Part shown: piece by piece, positions 17,368-24,824 of the stretch
How positions within the stretch are numbered: position 1 is the first letter of the stretch
How the letters are laid out: the number at the start of each line of letters is the position of its first letter
Source of the DNA: Acidobacteriota bacterium
GTDB lineage: Bacteria; Acidobacteriota; Thermoanaerobaculia; Multivoradales; JBCCEF01
Reading direction: 5' to 3'
NCBI GenBank assembly: GCA_039030395.1
Contig: JBCCEF010000001.1
Location: 180,258 to 244,257 of the forward strand
Length of the DNA: 64,000 nucleotides
The notes under the pieces: generated by a model
What the model was told of the DNA's origin: nothing
Databases searched by the model: none
What the model saw: only the letters and a program-made list of their open reading frames with translations
Made by a program: the position numbers and the translations under genes

Positions 17368-17943
17368 TCAGGGATTTAGAGGTTTCATGAGGTCCAGCAG
17401 TGGCTCGACCAGTTCGTCGAACCGCTCCGCGCGGCCGTCTATGCGCGCCGCCAACAGCACTCCCTCCAAGGCCGAAAACAGCATCAAGCCGCTGCCCTCG
17501 GGATCCTCCGAAGGACGCAGGCTTCCATCTTCACCACCCGTCCGCAAGATCGAGGCGAGAGCCTGGGCACCGCGCTCGAAAAAGCCCCGCACCCGCTCCC
17601 GGCTGGCGGTATCCAAGGTGCTGATCTCCGCCGCCAACATGCCGCACAGGCAGATCGAGCCGTCTCCAGCTTCGAGGGTTTGGCGAAACAGTCCGGTGAA
17701 GGCCCGCAGCCGGTGCGCACCCGGTGCTTCCGACGCCATGATGCGCACCACCGCCTCGTCGAACCGTTCGGCGTAGCGATCGATAACGGCCTCCACAAGA
17801 TCCGCTTTCGAAGCGAAGTGGTAGTGGATGCTGGCCTTGCGGATGCCCACGGCGGCGCTCACGTCTTCGTAGCTCATGCCGTTGACCCCGCGGGTTTGGA
17901 TCAGGGTCCGGGCGCTTTCAAGGATGGCGGTTTTGGTGCTCAC
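17368..17943 (-). CDS. TetR/AcrR family regulator
   Basis: 191 residues from a GTG start. The HTH is in [37 protein letters not shown] (described here as [18 protein letters not shown] then [10 protein letters not shown]), which is the classic TetR N-terminus. The rest is helical, with a Cys pair ([10 protein letters not shown]) near residue 98 that is common in the YcdC/NemR-like C-terminal domain and could sense electrophiles. It lies upstream of the SDR gene on the same strand with its own palindrome before the start. It probably represses itself and the SDR. Confidence 0.88.
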   Translation of the reverse strand: MSTKTAILESARTLIQTRGVNGMSYEDVSAAVGIRKASIHYHFASKADLVEAVIDRYAERFDEAVVRIMASEAPGAHRLRAFTGLFRQTLEAGDGSICLCGMLAAEISTLDTASRERVRGFFERGAQALASILRTGGEDGSLRPSEDPEGSGLMLFSALEGVLLAARIDGRAERFDELVEPLLDLMKPLNP

Positions 17944-17953
17944 ATCGAGACTA

Positions 17954-17969
17954 TCTACCAGTTGGTAGA
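17954..17969. promoter_or_regulatory. Palindromic operator candidate upstream of tetR
   Basis: TCTACCAGTTGGTAGA has perfect 7-base arms (TCTACCA/TGGTAGA) around GT, 11 bases before the GTG start of the TetR gene. A related palindrome precedes the SDR gene. Confidence 0.65.
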
Positions 17970-17997
17970 GAAAAGCAAGCCCAAACCCCGCAGCGCC

Positions 17998-18501
17998 TCA
18001 GGCCTCGAGAAGAGCTTTGTACAGCAAGCGGGCCTGCATCTCCAGTTCGAGGAGGGCCATGCGCTCGTCCGTTACAAGCGCATGCCGGTACTCTTCCGCG
18101 GCTTCCCTCTCGAGGGCGGAGACTTCGGAAAACGGGTTCCCCTGGTCGATCTCCACTCGCTCGAGTACCGCTAGCCAGCGGCGGACCAGGGACGAACTGA
18201 GGTCGTCGGATTCGGTCAAAGTACGGCGGAGTGCGCGCAGGCTGACTTCGACGGACCGCTCCGCACGCTGCTGTCGAACCGCCCGCTGCTCGGCCGTCAC
18301 GTGACCGTTGCAATAGGTGCAGCGCACCTTCTGCGAGCCGTCGCAGGTTGAACACGTCTCCCATTGCATCCGCGCGCCGAACTGCCGCATGCCGAAATCG
18401 AGCGCCTGGAAACGGCGGGCGAAGCGACCGCCGCGGCCGCCGCAGGAACTGCACGACTTCTTGCCGGTGCTCTTGCAGATGGGACAGAGATTCGCGGACA
18501 T
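17998..18501 (-). CDS. DnaJ-type zinc-ribbon protein of unknown function
   Basis: 167 residues from MSANLCPICK. The N-terminal 85 residues carry two pairs of CxxC motifs in DnaJ-like style: CPICKSTGKKSCSSCGGRG and CSTCDGSQKVRCTYCNGH, each CxxCxGxGxxxCxxC-like. The remainder (about 90-167) is helical and charged, with EREAAEEYRHAL. There is no J domain. Such proteins bind zinc and may act in protein folding or assembly; the partner is unknown. It follows bioY on the same strand with 62 bases between them. Confidence 0.6.
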   Translation of the reverse strand: MSANLCPICKSTGKKSCSSCGGRGGRFARRFQALDFGMRQFGARMQWETCSTCDGSQKVRCTYCNGHVTAEQRAVRQQRAERSVEVSLRALRRTLTESDDLSSSLVRRWLAVLERVEIDQGNPFSEVSALEREAAEEYRHALVTDERMALLELEMQARLLYKALLEA

Positions 18502-18563
18502 CGGCGGCCTCCTCGGGAATTCGACCTCGCTCCACCGAGAGTGGCGCACCGACGCGGTATCCG

Positions 18564-19172
18564 TTACGAGTGAGGCAGTTCCCCAGATCGGCCGGCGACG
18601 CTTTGCCTCCGAAGGCCCAGCAAGAGCCGAATCGAAAGCGCCGCCAGCAGCGACTTCGCCACCGCCCCGAGGAGGAAAGGTTCGACGCCGTCCTCAAGAG
18701 CCGGCATCCAGCCGATCTTGCCGCCCAGCCAAGCGAACCCGGTCGCGAGGATGAGCAGGTGCCCGCCCGCCGCCGCGAGCGTCCACCGGCCGAGACGTCG
18801 GCCCGCCCAGCGGCGCACCCGGGCGAGGCCGACCCCAGCGCCCGCCAAGAAGAAGCCCACGATATAGCCCGCCGTCGGCCCGACCAGGCGATCGACGCCG
18901 GAGGCTCCATCGGCCAGCACCGGGGCACCGAGAGCCGCCACCAGGCAGTACATTGCGAGAACGGCCAGGGCCATACGCCATCCGCCCACGGCACCGACGA
19001 CAAGGACGGCCCAGGTCTGGAGCGTCATCGGCACCGGCACCATCGGCACCGTGACCTGCGCCGCTAGAGCGATGAGAACTACGCCCAGCACCAGGAACAG
19101 CAGGCGACGAACGCGCGGCGTTATCCACCAACGCGGCGCGGCCTTGGAGAGGTCTCGAGGGGATTCAAACAT
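18564..19172 (-). CDS. bioY: Biotin transporter BioY (ECF S component)
   Basis: 202 residues from MFESPRDL; a GTG start 30 bases further upstream is possible and has a better ribosome site. Six hydrophobic helices are evident. BioY hallmarks are QVTVPMVPVPMTLQTWAVL near residue 40 and GPTAGYIVGFFLAG near 100. It binds biotin in the membrane and may work with or without an ECF energising module, which is not in this window. The ATG immediately follows a tRNA-like CCA end, so the island boundary replaces its normal upstream region. Confidence 0.9.
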   Translation of the reverse strand: MFESPRDLSKAAPRWWITPRVRRLLFLVLGVVLIALAAQVTVPMVPVPMTLQTWAVLVVGAVGGWRMALAVLAMYCLVAALGAPVLADGASGVDRLVGPTAGYIVGFFLAGAGVGLARVRRWAGRRLGRWTLAAAGGHLLILATGFAWLGGKIGWMPALEDGVEPFLLGAVAKSLLAALSIRLLLGLRRQSVAGRSGELPHS

Positions 19173-19200
19173 TGGTGCGCAGACGCGGAATCGAACCACC
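19173..19200 (-). repeat. tRNA-Phe 3'-end-like fragment (possible att site)
   Basis: On the minus strand, this 28-base piece reads as a T-arm (GGTGG TTCGATT CCGCG), an acceptor strand (TCTGCGC), a discriminator A and CCA. The surrounding 30 bases (19171-19200) match the 3' end of the intact tRNA-Phe (35352-35381) at 27 of 30 positions and have the same orientation. No matching 5' acceptor half is present, so it is not a complete tRNA. It marks the left edge of the low-GC island. Confidence 0.6.
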
Positions 19201-19279
19201 ACCTCGATCTTCAGACGATCTCGAGCCGATCGCTAAAGGACTCCACAAACTACCCATTGGCCGTACAACCTGCCCATTT

Positions 19280-19543
19280 TCAGTCAACTACGGGATATCT
19301 GAGCGATGAGCGGGATGCCTCGGTCGTATAGGACGTTCCACTGCTGGCTCGGGGGAAACCCTGTTCGAGGCGAATTCTGCTCATCCGTACCGGGTAGCTC
19401 TTGCCAGGAAGAACCTCATCCACCACGTCGAGCATAAGCCTGCGCCTGGAAGCGTCGAAAGCTTCGTACTCAACACTCTCAACGTCAATCAGCTCCAAGT
19501 AAAACTTCGGCTTCCCGAACGGTCTCAAAAAGAACGAGATCAC
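19280..19543 (-). CDS. Small hypothetical protein at island edge
   Basis: 87 residues, no recognised domain. It contains a beta-strand-like segment (KPKFYLELIDVESVEYEAFDAS split over residues 11-32) and an Arg-rich middle. It is the last gene on the minus strand of the immunity-like array and may be co-transcribed with the genes upstream of it. Coding status rests on strand, position and composition. Confidence 0.4.
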   Translation of the reverse strand: MISFFLRPFGKPKFYLELIDVESVEYEAFDASRRRLMLDVVDEVLPGKSYPVRMSRIRLEQGFPRASSGTSYTTEASRSSLRYPVVD

Positions 19544-19595
19544 CCTGTTCGGAGACGATTAGTGGAGTCTGCATGGGAAAATTCCGGTCTTCGAT

Positions 19596-20030
19596 TCAAG
19601 GGAACGCTATCCCAATCCTGCGAATCTGATCAACCTCCTCCTCGTCCCTGTCGATGCGTAGAGCCAGCGAAGAAACCGCCACCTGGAACTCGAGAGGAAT
19701 ACCCGTCCTGACCTCGACCGTCGAACTCGCTGGGTGCCAGACCAGAACATTGAAGTCAAAGCAGTCTACGTTCTGCGGGTCTTCGAGGTCCAGCCTCGCG
19801 ACGTTCTCGATGACGAGAGTCCACCGATCCGCAGGTACCGCCAATCGAGCCATCGGACCCCATCGGGAAAGCACTCGGCGCTTCTCGGGCGCTCGCCCCA
19901 AAAAATGGGACCGCAACGACTCTTGTCTCGGGATCGTGGACGACCTCCGAGACACGAACCAGCAATCGTGGATCTCATCGGTCAGCTCACAAAGCTTCCC
20001 TTGCTGGTCCAGCAACGGGGCGAAGTTCAT
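19596..20030 (-). CDS. Hypothetical immunity-like protein
   Basis: 144 residues. Start codon overlaps the preceding gene's stop by ATGA, which supports translation. No signal peptide or membrane helix is visible. Features include DEIHDCWFVSRRSS near the N-terminus, RWTLVIENVARLDLEDPQNVD in the middle and a beta-rich C-terminus (VRTGIPLEFQVAVSSLALRI). Location in an array of immunity-like genes after an Rhs toxin suggests an immunity role; this is inferred from context only. Confidence 0.5.
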   Translation of the reverse strand: MNFAPLLDQQGKLCELTDEIHDCWFVSRRSSTIPRQESLRSHFLGRAPEKRRVLSRWGPMARLAVPADRWTLVIENVARLDLEDPQNVDCFDFNVLVWHPASSTVEVRTGIPLEFQVAVSSLALRIDRDEEEVDQIRRIGIAFP

Positions 20031-20359
20031 CGCCGCAGACTGTCGTAATCTCGAACCTCAACGACTCGACTATCTTCGATCCGGAAAACAAAGTCGTGTA
20101 GCTCCCACTCGCCGTCGTGTCGGTCTATGAGCCAACCCTTAGCCTCCAGCTCATCAGTCAGTGCACTCAATTCTTCGATTGGCGTTCCCACCCACGCTCG
20201 GTTGATGATCGTCAGCGCCCGCTCGCGGCGCTCCCAAAGTCGTTCCGCTTCAGTCTGAGCGTTGTCCAAGATCATGCCGGCGTCCAGCGAAAGAACGAAC
20301 AGGTAGGCGTTCCCCAGGAGCGAGAGAGCAAGAAGCAAACCAAGAATCCCCTTCGCCAT
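20027..20359 (-). CDS. Membrane-anchored Imm58-like immunity protein, paralogue 2
   Basis: 110 residues from MAKGILGLL (ribosome site AGAGGAG); a GTG at 20380 overlapping the previous stop is also possible. One N-terminal helix (ILGLLLALSLLGNAYLFVLS), then an extracytoplasmic domain: DAGMILDNAQTEAERLWERR, ALTIINRAWVGTPIEEL, GEWELHDFVFRIEDSRVVEV. It is clearly homologous to the gene at 23822-24175 (same order: RRxxALxxINxxW, then WELHDFxFxIxxxRVxEV). This pattern resembles the Imm58 immunity family as I recall it; the assignment needs a profile search. Confidence 0.65.
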   Translation of the reverse strand: MAKGILGLLLALSLLGNAYLFVLSLDAGMILDNAQTEAERLWERRERALTIINRAWVGTPIEELSALTDELEAKGWLIDRHDGEWELHDFVFRIEDSRVVEVRDYDSLRR

Positions 20360-20376
20360 CGACATCTCCTCTGGCC

Positions 20377-20841
20377 TCACCCAACACGTAGGTGGACAGA
20401 TTCGTCCTCACTCAGCAACAGCACTGCCTCGACCGCCCGACGAGCACCCGACCACACGGCCACAAAATCCGTAAAAGCGACATCGTAACCTTCGCTCACC
20501 AATAGGTCGAATCCCTCGACACCAGCTCTGCCGACGGCTTCCATGAACCTCCCAATTCGTTCCGCGCTCGCCAAGCGCTCTGCTCTTGAAATCACGGCGA
20601 ACGGCGAGATCAGGTTGTCGGAGGTGTCCTCCCCAGCAGTCTGGACCAGCAGAAAGGGGAGGCGGTCGTCTCCGGTCAATGATCGATCGAGCAGAACACT
20701 TTCTACGACGCTTCGCTGCAACACTGCCTCGGAGGCCAACTCAAGACCCTGCTTCCGAGCCAGTTCTCTCAACCGAGCAGCAAGCTCGGCAGACTTCCCG
20801 CCACCTGGAATCTCGAAACTCCCATAAATGAAGTAGCTCAT
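20377..20841 (-). CDS. Hypothetical island protein
   Basis: 154 residues from MSYFIYGSFEIPG; six more residues are possible upstream. Soluble, alternating beta and helix: SAELAARLRELARKQGLELAS, then SAERIGRFMEAVGRAGVEGF and ARRAVEAVLLLSEDESVHLRVG. No known domain is recognised. Its stop lies against the next gene in a GTGA arrangement. Immunity-type function is a guess based on neighbours. Confidence 0.5.
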   Translation of the reverse strand: MSYFIYGSFEIPGGGKSAELAARLRELARKQGLELASEAVLQRSVVESVLLDRSLTGDDRLPFLLVQTAGEDTSDNLISPFAVISRAERLASAERIGRFMEAVGRAGVEGFDLLVSEGYDVAFTDFVAVWSGARRAVEAVLLLSEDESVHLRVG

Positions 20842-20950
20842 TTTCGTCGCTGACACCAAGAAACGTCTTTGCCGAGGATTGCCGCGTCATACGAGCTGTC
20901 GAAGCTACGCGAATTTCGCCGTTTCTTCCACCCGAAGGAACTCCGTCAGG

Positions 20951-21322
20951 TCAGGGTGATCTCCGTCTAGAATTCCGATCCACGAGGCTTCTACTTGCCA
21001 AATCTGGGCGCGTCAACTCTTTCAGCTCCAACGACTCCTCCATACGCTTCGCGACTTCGCGCAGCATGCGGCCAACCTCCGCAACAGAGTAGGCAGCCAC
21101 AAGCGGAACACAACGCTCATCGCCGACCAGGTATTCAGATTCCCGTAGCTCCTGATTGACCGTGGCGAGGGTTTGAAGATAGTCCTCGATCGCCGCAGAT
21201 AGTTCAGAGGTCGATTGGTTCGCCGGCCAGGTGCAGAAAGCGATACTTCGACTTGCTTGACGGGGCAGGTCCTGAAGACCTGCATGCCACCGAAGGAGTT
21301 CCTTAGTACGAGTACTGAGCAT
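20951..21322 (-). CDS. Hypothetical island protein
   Basis: 123 residues, mostly helical, with ELSAAIEDYLQTLATVNQEL and VAEVGRMLREVAKRMEESLE. No signal peptide and no recognised domain. It lies between a lipoprotein gene and the next hypothetical gene on the same strand. Confidence 0.45.
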   Translation of the reverse strand: MLSTRTKELLRWHAGLQDLPRQASRSIAFCTWPANQSTSELSAAIEDYLQTLATVNQELRESEYLVGDERCVPLVAAYSVAEVGRMLREVAKRMEESLELKELTRPDLASRSLVDRNSRRRSP

Positions 21323-21390
21323 TGATATTGCCTCGGCGTGACATTGGGTCCAACGGGATCATGACCACTTCTTCCGGCACAGACAAGTCC

Positions 21391-22158
21391 CTAAAGAGCT
21401 TCTCCAAGCACGACTAGCTGTGCACTCGGCCATTTCTTCCCAATCAGCCTCGTCCTTCCGGATACTGGATCGTACATCTTTAGGTTGCCCAAGTGCTTCT
21501 CGCTACGGCTGTTGTAGAACAGGATCGTTCCGTCCGGCAGCGCAGAGGATTCGGTCACCACCCCCGAGAATGAGGCGACTGGCTCTCCCTTGTCCGTGGA
21601 GCCTTCTAGCTTCACGATGTCACCGCTGTTCTTGAAGAAGTAAGCGGTTCCGTCGGAGCAGGCGACACTAGAAACGCCATCCTGAATCAACTTGCCGCTC
21701 TGAGTGGCCCCGTCCCAAGCATAGAGATTTAGTGCCTCGGAGAAGAGGAAGCTGTCAGAAATACATCCTTGCTTTATGCCGTCCCAGCGACCGGTTACCT
21801 CACCAGATCTCTTGTCGATGAGGACCGATTCCAGGATCGCCCTGCTCTCAAAATTGAACCGATAGACAAACCGACGCGACTGGCTCTCCGACATCGCAAG
21901 ATCGACGATCACGGAGTCCGCTGTCATCGTTTCATTGGCTTGGCCTCCAAGCTCTTCCCTCAGCTCTTCGTCCGTAAGTGGTCCGCTGATCGACGAGGTC
22001 CACGCCCCATTGCCGACGACAGCTAGCGACACGTCGCCTGTCGTCTGGCTAAACACCTTCTCAATTGCCAGCACCCTCCATCGCACACCTTGTTCACCCT
22101 CGCTACACGCCAGACCAACTAGCAGGAAAGTGCAGATTGACAGTCGGGCGATCTTCAT
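21391..22158 (-). CDS. Putative lipoprotein of the immunity array
   Basis: 255 residues. The N-terminus MKIARLSICTFLLVGLACSE is a lipoprotein signal with lipobox GLAC. The mature part is beta-rich, with propeller-like strands (SLAVVGNGAWTSSISG, YAWDGATQSGKLI, DGTAYFFKNSGDIVKLEGS, DGTILFYNSRSEK). No enzyme motif is seen. Location in the periplasm or outer membrane would fit protection from a toxin delivered there. It could equally be an unrelated cargo gene. Confidence 0.6.
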   Translation of the reverse strand: MKIARLSICTFLLVGLACSEGEQGVRWRVLAIEKVFSQTTGDVSLAVVGNGAWTSSISGPLTDEELREELGGQANETMTADSVIVDLAMSESQSRRFVYRFNFESRAILESVLIDKRSGEVTGRWDGIKQGCISDSFLFSEALNLYAWDGATQSGKLIQDGVSSVACSDGTAYFFKNSGDIVKLEGSTDKGEPVASFSGVVTESSALPDGTILFYNSRSEKHLGNLKMYDPVSGRTRLIGKKWPSAQLVVLGEAL

Positions 22159-22230
22159 TCTCTAGATCCTTCGGAGAATTACACTGACCCACGAAATACA
22201 CCGCCACCGGCAGCATTCTCTCTTCTGGCC

Positions 22231-22716
22231 CTACTCGAACCGAAGGCTTTGAAGGATGGCCTCAGCAATCGTCTCCTGCTCACGCGACAGCCTAGGATAA
22301 GCGATGTGGAGCCTTTTAGGAAACCCAGATTCAAGCTGCACCAGGACCTCGCGCCCCACCAAACCATCACGGACCCAACGAATCGACCTAACATTCCGTC
22401 GATCAAGAATCTCTTTCACTTCAACGGCATCTCTTGGGGCATACTGCGGAAAATCTGGATGATCGCCGGCATAGATCGAAAGCAATACTTCATCATCTAG
22501 CTTGACCTTGTAGAGTGCGAAATCTTCAACGGGAGAAGAAAAGGTAACCACCGCCCGATGGGGTACCTGCATCGAAAAGCGCCAGCCCCGGAATTCACCA
22601 ATCGCAGCGCTGACTTCCGCACCACCTTGCACGCCGAGCGCGGCCAAGGGGCTAGAGCCGAGAACGGTCGCCACCAGGAGAAATCGTATCCATGATGTCG
22701 ATCTTGTCATCTTCAT
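22231..22716 (-). CDS. Exported hypothetical island protein
   Basis: 161 residues with a signal peptide (SWIRFLLVATVLGSSPLAALG). The mature domain is beta-rich (GEFRGWRFSMQVPHRAVVTF, YKVKLDDEVLLSIYAGDHPD) and ends in a helix (SREQETIAEAILQSLRFE). No known domain. The following 164 bases (22717-22880) before the next gene have no convincing coding sequence on either strand. Confidence 0.55.
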   Translation of the reverse strand: MKMTRSTSWIRFLLVATVLGSSPLAALGVQGGAEVSAAIGEFRGWRFSMQVPHRAVVTFSSPVEDFALYKVKLDDEVLLSIYAGDHPDFPQYAPRDAVEVKEILDRRNVRSIRWVRDGLVGREVLVQLESGFPKRLHIAYPRLSREQETIAEAILQSLRFE

Positions 22717-22880
22717 TCTGTCTTCTTTCCGCCTTACCCCTGTACGCAGGGGAGGACTGCGATGGCTTGAAAATGAAAGGCAAGTCCGCGAAGTTGATCA
22801 AAGAATGGTCCAAGGTGAGCGCAGCAATCCCGTTCCTACGAGAACCAGAAGGGTTGCTCCATCGATTCCCTGAACCCCCT

Positions 22881-23276
22881 CTAGCCTTCGCGGAAGCTAA
22901 GCACCACCAATGCATCGTCAACCCCCTCAGCTGTCAGGTACTGATGCCCACTCCGCTCAATCTTGAAGGCGTTTGTCAGACCCAAGCAGTTCTCCCATTC
23001 CTCGGAAGTAGCTTCCCACACCACTTCGGCCTCCTGATCTAAGCTGCCTTCGACCCTGAGTCTCTTCTCAAGAGGTTTCCGAACTCGAAGAAGGGTGAAG
23101 TTTGATATTCCCGTCACCTGGGCGCTACAGTCTTCAAGCAGGTCGATAGTCAGTTTTCGTCCCGCAGCCAACGCAGAGAACATTTCGACGACCGTTTCGA
23201 GGTCTCGAACCTCGTGCAGTTTGATTCGCAGGGTCGCACCATAGGCGCCTTCATAGAAGTCGATTGAGATCGTCAA
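22881..23276 (-). CDS. Immunity-like protein, full-length copy of a duplicated gene
   Basis: 131 residues: MTISIDFYEGAYGATLRI, DLETVVEMFSALAAGRK, a Cys-containing ITGISNF-type strand, and a C-terminal half with VVWEATSEEWENCLGL. The first 73 residues are nearly identical to those of the truncated copy at 24591-24824, and the flanking DNA is duplicated as well. Soluble; no domain is recognised. Duplication within the Rhs array suggests an immunity gene; this is inferred. Confidence 0.6.
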   Translation of the reverse strand: MTISIDFYEGAYGATLRIKLHEVRDLETVVEMFSALAAGRKLTIDLLEDCSAQVTGISNFTLLRVRKPLEKRLRVEGSLDQEAEVVWEATSEEWENCLGLTNAFKIERSGHQYLTAEGVDDALVVLSFREG

Positions 23277-23700
23277 AGCCTAAGTCCCTACTGATTGAGT
23301 CGGCGACAGAGACCTGGGAACCTCGAAACTCCCGCAGACGAATAGCTCACTCTCGCTGCATGACTCAAGGGAGAGTTCAACCCCACCTCACCAAGACGAG
23401 AGCCAAGAGAAGGATCGCACCTAGAACGAACGTCACCCTTAGCGCTCGGACTAACTGATTCAATTGAGGGTCATTAAGAGATCGATACTTCCCCCTCATG
23501 AAACGCATTATTCCGAAAGAAGTCTTGGGCGTGTTGTTCCTAAACATTCCGGGATAACCAAGCTCCTGCCACTCTGACGCATGATGAGTACGTAGTCTCC
23601 GAAGAAAGATCCAGTAGAGAATGAAGTGCGCCAGACAACAAGCCAACACCAAGTATGGCAAGAACACCCCCAAGGCCTGAGAGTCAAGAGGATTCGATAT
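23054..23700. repeat. Segmental duplication, copy 1
   Basis: About 650 bases homologous to 24602-25250. It covers most of the 131-residue gene, a near-identical intergenic stretch (around 23277-23390) and the small membrane protein gene. The homology begins at CCCTGAGTCTCTTC in both copies. Parts are almost identical while the membrane-protein part has diverged, so the duplication is not recent throughout. Confidence 0.85.
23377..23700 (-). CDS. Small two-helix membrane protein, copy 1, with apparent ATA start
   Basis: Paralogue of the 107-residue protein at 24926-25249. The homologous reading frame begins with ATA at 23698-23700, where the paralogue has ATG, and continues SNPLDSQAL in both. 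A good GGAGG site stands before the ATA. The first usual start inside is a TTG at residue 10 (23673), giving 98 residues. Two hydrophobic segments (PYLVLACCLAHFILYWIFL and RVTFVLGAILLLALVLV) flank a conserved loop with HHASEWQELGYPG and NNTPKTSFG. Function unknown; it may be impaired by the start-codon change. Confidence 0.55.
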   Translation of the reverse strand: MSNPLDSQALGVFLPYLVLACCLAHFILYWIFLRRLRTHHASEWQELGYPGMFRNNTPKTSFGIMRFMRGKYRSLNDPQLNQLVRALRVTFVLGAILLLALVLVRWG

Positions 23701-23718
23701 TTCGACCTCCTTTGATGG

Positions 23719-23830
23719 TCAGTTTCCAATCTCTACGGGAGTAGTAATCGTAATGCCGGCTCCGAAACCAACTCCTCCGCCAAAAGATAGACTTGACTGC
23801 CTGGCGCGAATGATACCATTGTCACATGCT
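23719..23830 (-). pseudogene. Possible remnant of an Rhs tip (C-terminal scrap)
   Basis: The minus frame ending at 23719 reads RARQSSLSFGGGVGFGAG then ITITTPVEIGN and stop. Gly-rich GGGVGFGAG stretches ending near TP are common at the end of Rhs/polymorphic toxin chains. It has no start of its own and lies just after the Imm58-like gene in another frame. Interpretation as a displaced tip scrap is tentative. Confidence 0.25.
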
Positions 23831-24175
23831 TTTTTCGTCAGCATCAGAAAGCGGACTGTCGAAATCCCCAACCTCCAGCACTCGGCCATTACCAATGGCG
23901 AAAATGAAATCGTGAAGCTCCCAAAAGTCATCATACCGTTTGACGATCACTCCTTCGGCCTCGAATTCTCTTGCGAGTGATTCAAGATCTTCGACAGAAC
24001 TGCCAGACCACCTATGGTTGATGACCCTCAGGGCAAACTGTCGCCGCTCCCGAAGGTCGTCATTCTTGGATCGTATATCGGTCAAGGCAGTCCCGTCATC
24101 TACGCAAACGAACATCAAGTAGCCGTTCAACGCCATAGACAAAACCAATACAAATAGTAGAATCTTAATCTTCAT
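23822..24175 (-). CDS. Membrane-anchored Imm58-like immunity protein, paralogue 1
   Basis: 117 residues from MKIKILLFVLVLSMALNGYL; upstream in-frame ATGs lie inside the toxin-tip gene. One N-terminal helix is followed by DDGTALTDIRSKNDDLRERR, FALRVINHRWSGSSVEDLE and FWELHDFIFAIGNGRVLEV. The ATG overlaps the stop of the orphan tip by ATGA, the usual arrangement of a cognate toxin and immunity pair. The domain faces outside the cytoplasm, so the partner toxin should act in the periplasm. Homologue of 20027-20359. Confidence 0.68.
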   Translation of the reverse strand: MKIKILLFVLVLSMALNGYLMFVCVDDGTALTDIRSKNDDLRERRQFALRVINHRWSGSSVEDLESLAREFEAEGVIVKRYDDFWELHDFIFAIGNGRVLEVGDFDSPLSDADEKSM

Positions 24176-24594
24176 TTGAACCCCGATAAAAATGCGTCCT
24201 GTGCAAAGGTGACACATGTGTTCAGGCTGAAAGGATTCCAACTATACGGATCCGGCTTCTTCCTCTTTCTCTCCGCAAAATCTATGATCTTTTCTTCGTC
24301 AGCCCAGCCAAGGCAAAGCAAGTAGGGCTTGTAACCCTTGCCTGGCCCCCGCCGCAGAGAATCCTTCCCGTCATCACCCGGCTCAAGATCGCTCACACGA
24401 AATCGCCGCACCTCCCCACTGTCATCAGGGCCGTATCTCCCATAATCATAGTACCGGGTATTGCCCTGCTCGTCATACGTCAATACGCCTGCGTGATTCA
24501 ACGGCTTCTTCCGGGCGCTGTTAGGAACAGGTACCTTGTAGCCGAGAAAATCAACAGTGCAACCACCGCGCCCGGAAGGATCAATATTGTTCAC
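24172..24594 (-). CDS. Orphan Rhs toxin tip with papain/NlpC-like motifs
   Basis: 140 residues from a GTG. Upstream bases in the same frame read GDP before VNNIDPSGRGG, so the piece starts with the conserved Rhs core/tip junction and lacks the rest of the Rhs chain. The tip has HAGVLTYDEQGNTRYYDYG (candidate catalytic His) and, near the end, NPFSLNTCVTFAQDA (candidate catalytic Cys). A His-first, Cys-last order would be that of permuted NlpC/P60 or papain-like hydrolases, which often cleave peptidoglycan peptides. A coupled membrane immunity candidate follows. The domain family needs a profile search. Confidence 0.65.
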   Translation of the reverse strand: MNNIDPSGRGGCTVDFLGYKVPVPNSARKKPLNHAGVLTYDEQGNTRYYDYGRYGPDDSGEVRRFRVSDLEPGDDGKDSLRRGPGKGYKPYLLCLGWADEEKIIDFAERKRKKPDPYSWNPFSLNTCVTFAQDAFLSGFK

Positions 24595-24824
24595 GGGATC
24601 TCCCTGAGTCTCTTCTCAAGAGGTTTGCGGACTCGATGAAGGGTGAAGTTTGATATTCCCGTCACCTGGGCGCTACAGTCTTCAAGCAGGTCGATAGTCA
24701 GTTTTCGTCCCGCAGCCAACGCAGAGAACATTTCGGCGACTGTTTCAAGGTCTCGACTCTCGTGAAGTGCTATTCGCAGGGTCGGACCATAGGCGCCTTC
24801 ATAGAAGTCGATTGAGATCGTCAA
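24591..24824 (-). pseudogene. Truncated copy of the 131-residue immunity-like gene
   Basis: 77 residues. Residues 1-73 match the N-terminus of the gene at 22881-23276; then the match stops abruptly at EKRLR and is replaced by REIP and a stop made from the start of the orphan tip. The break coincides with the first bases of the Rhs core/tip junction (GDPVNNIDPSG in the other frame). It is the scar of a recombination that joined an Rhs tip to the middle of an immunity gene. Confidence 0.75.

Noticed and set aside
19173-19235. A complete tRNA upstream of bioY
   Set aside because: Only the T-arm, 3' acceptor strand and CCA can be found; no 5' acceptor or proper anticodon stem.
22692-23042. 116-codon plus-strand frame with a signal-like start
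   Set aside because: Runs antisense into the duplicated immunity-like gene and has no homology to the other island proteins.
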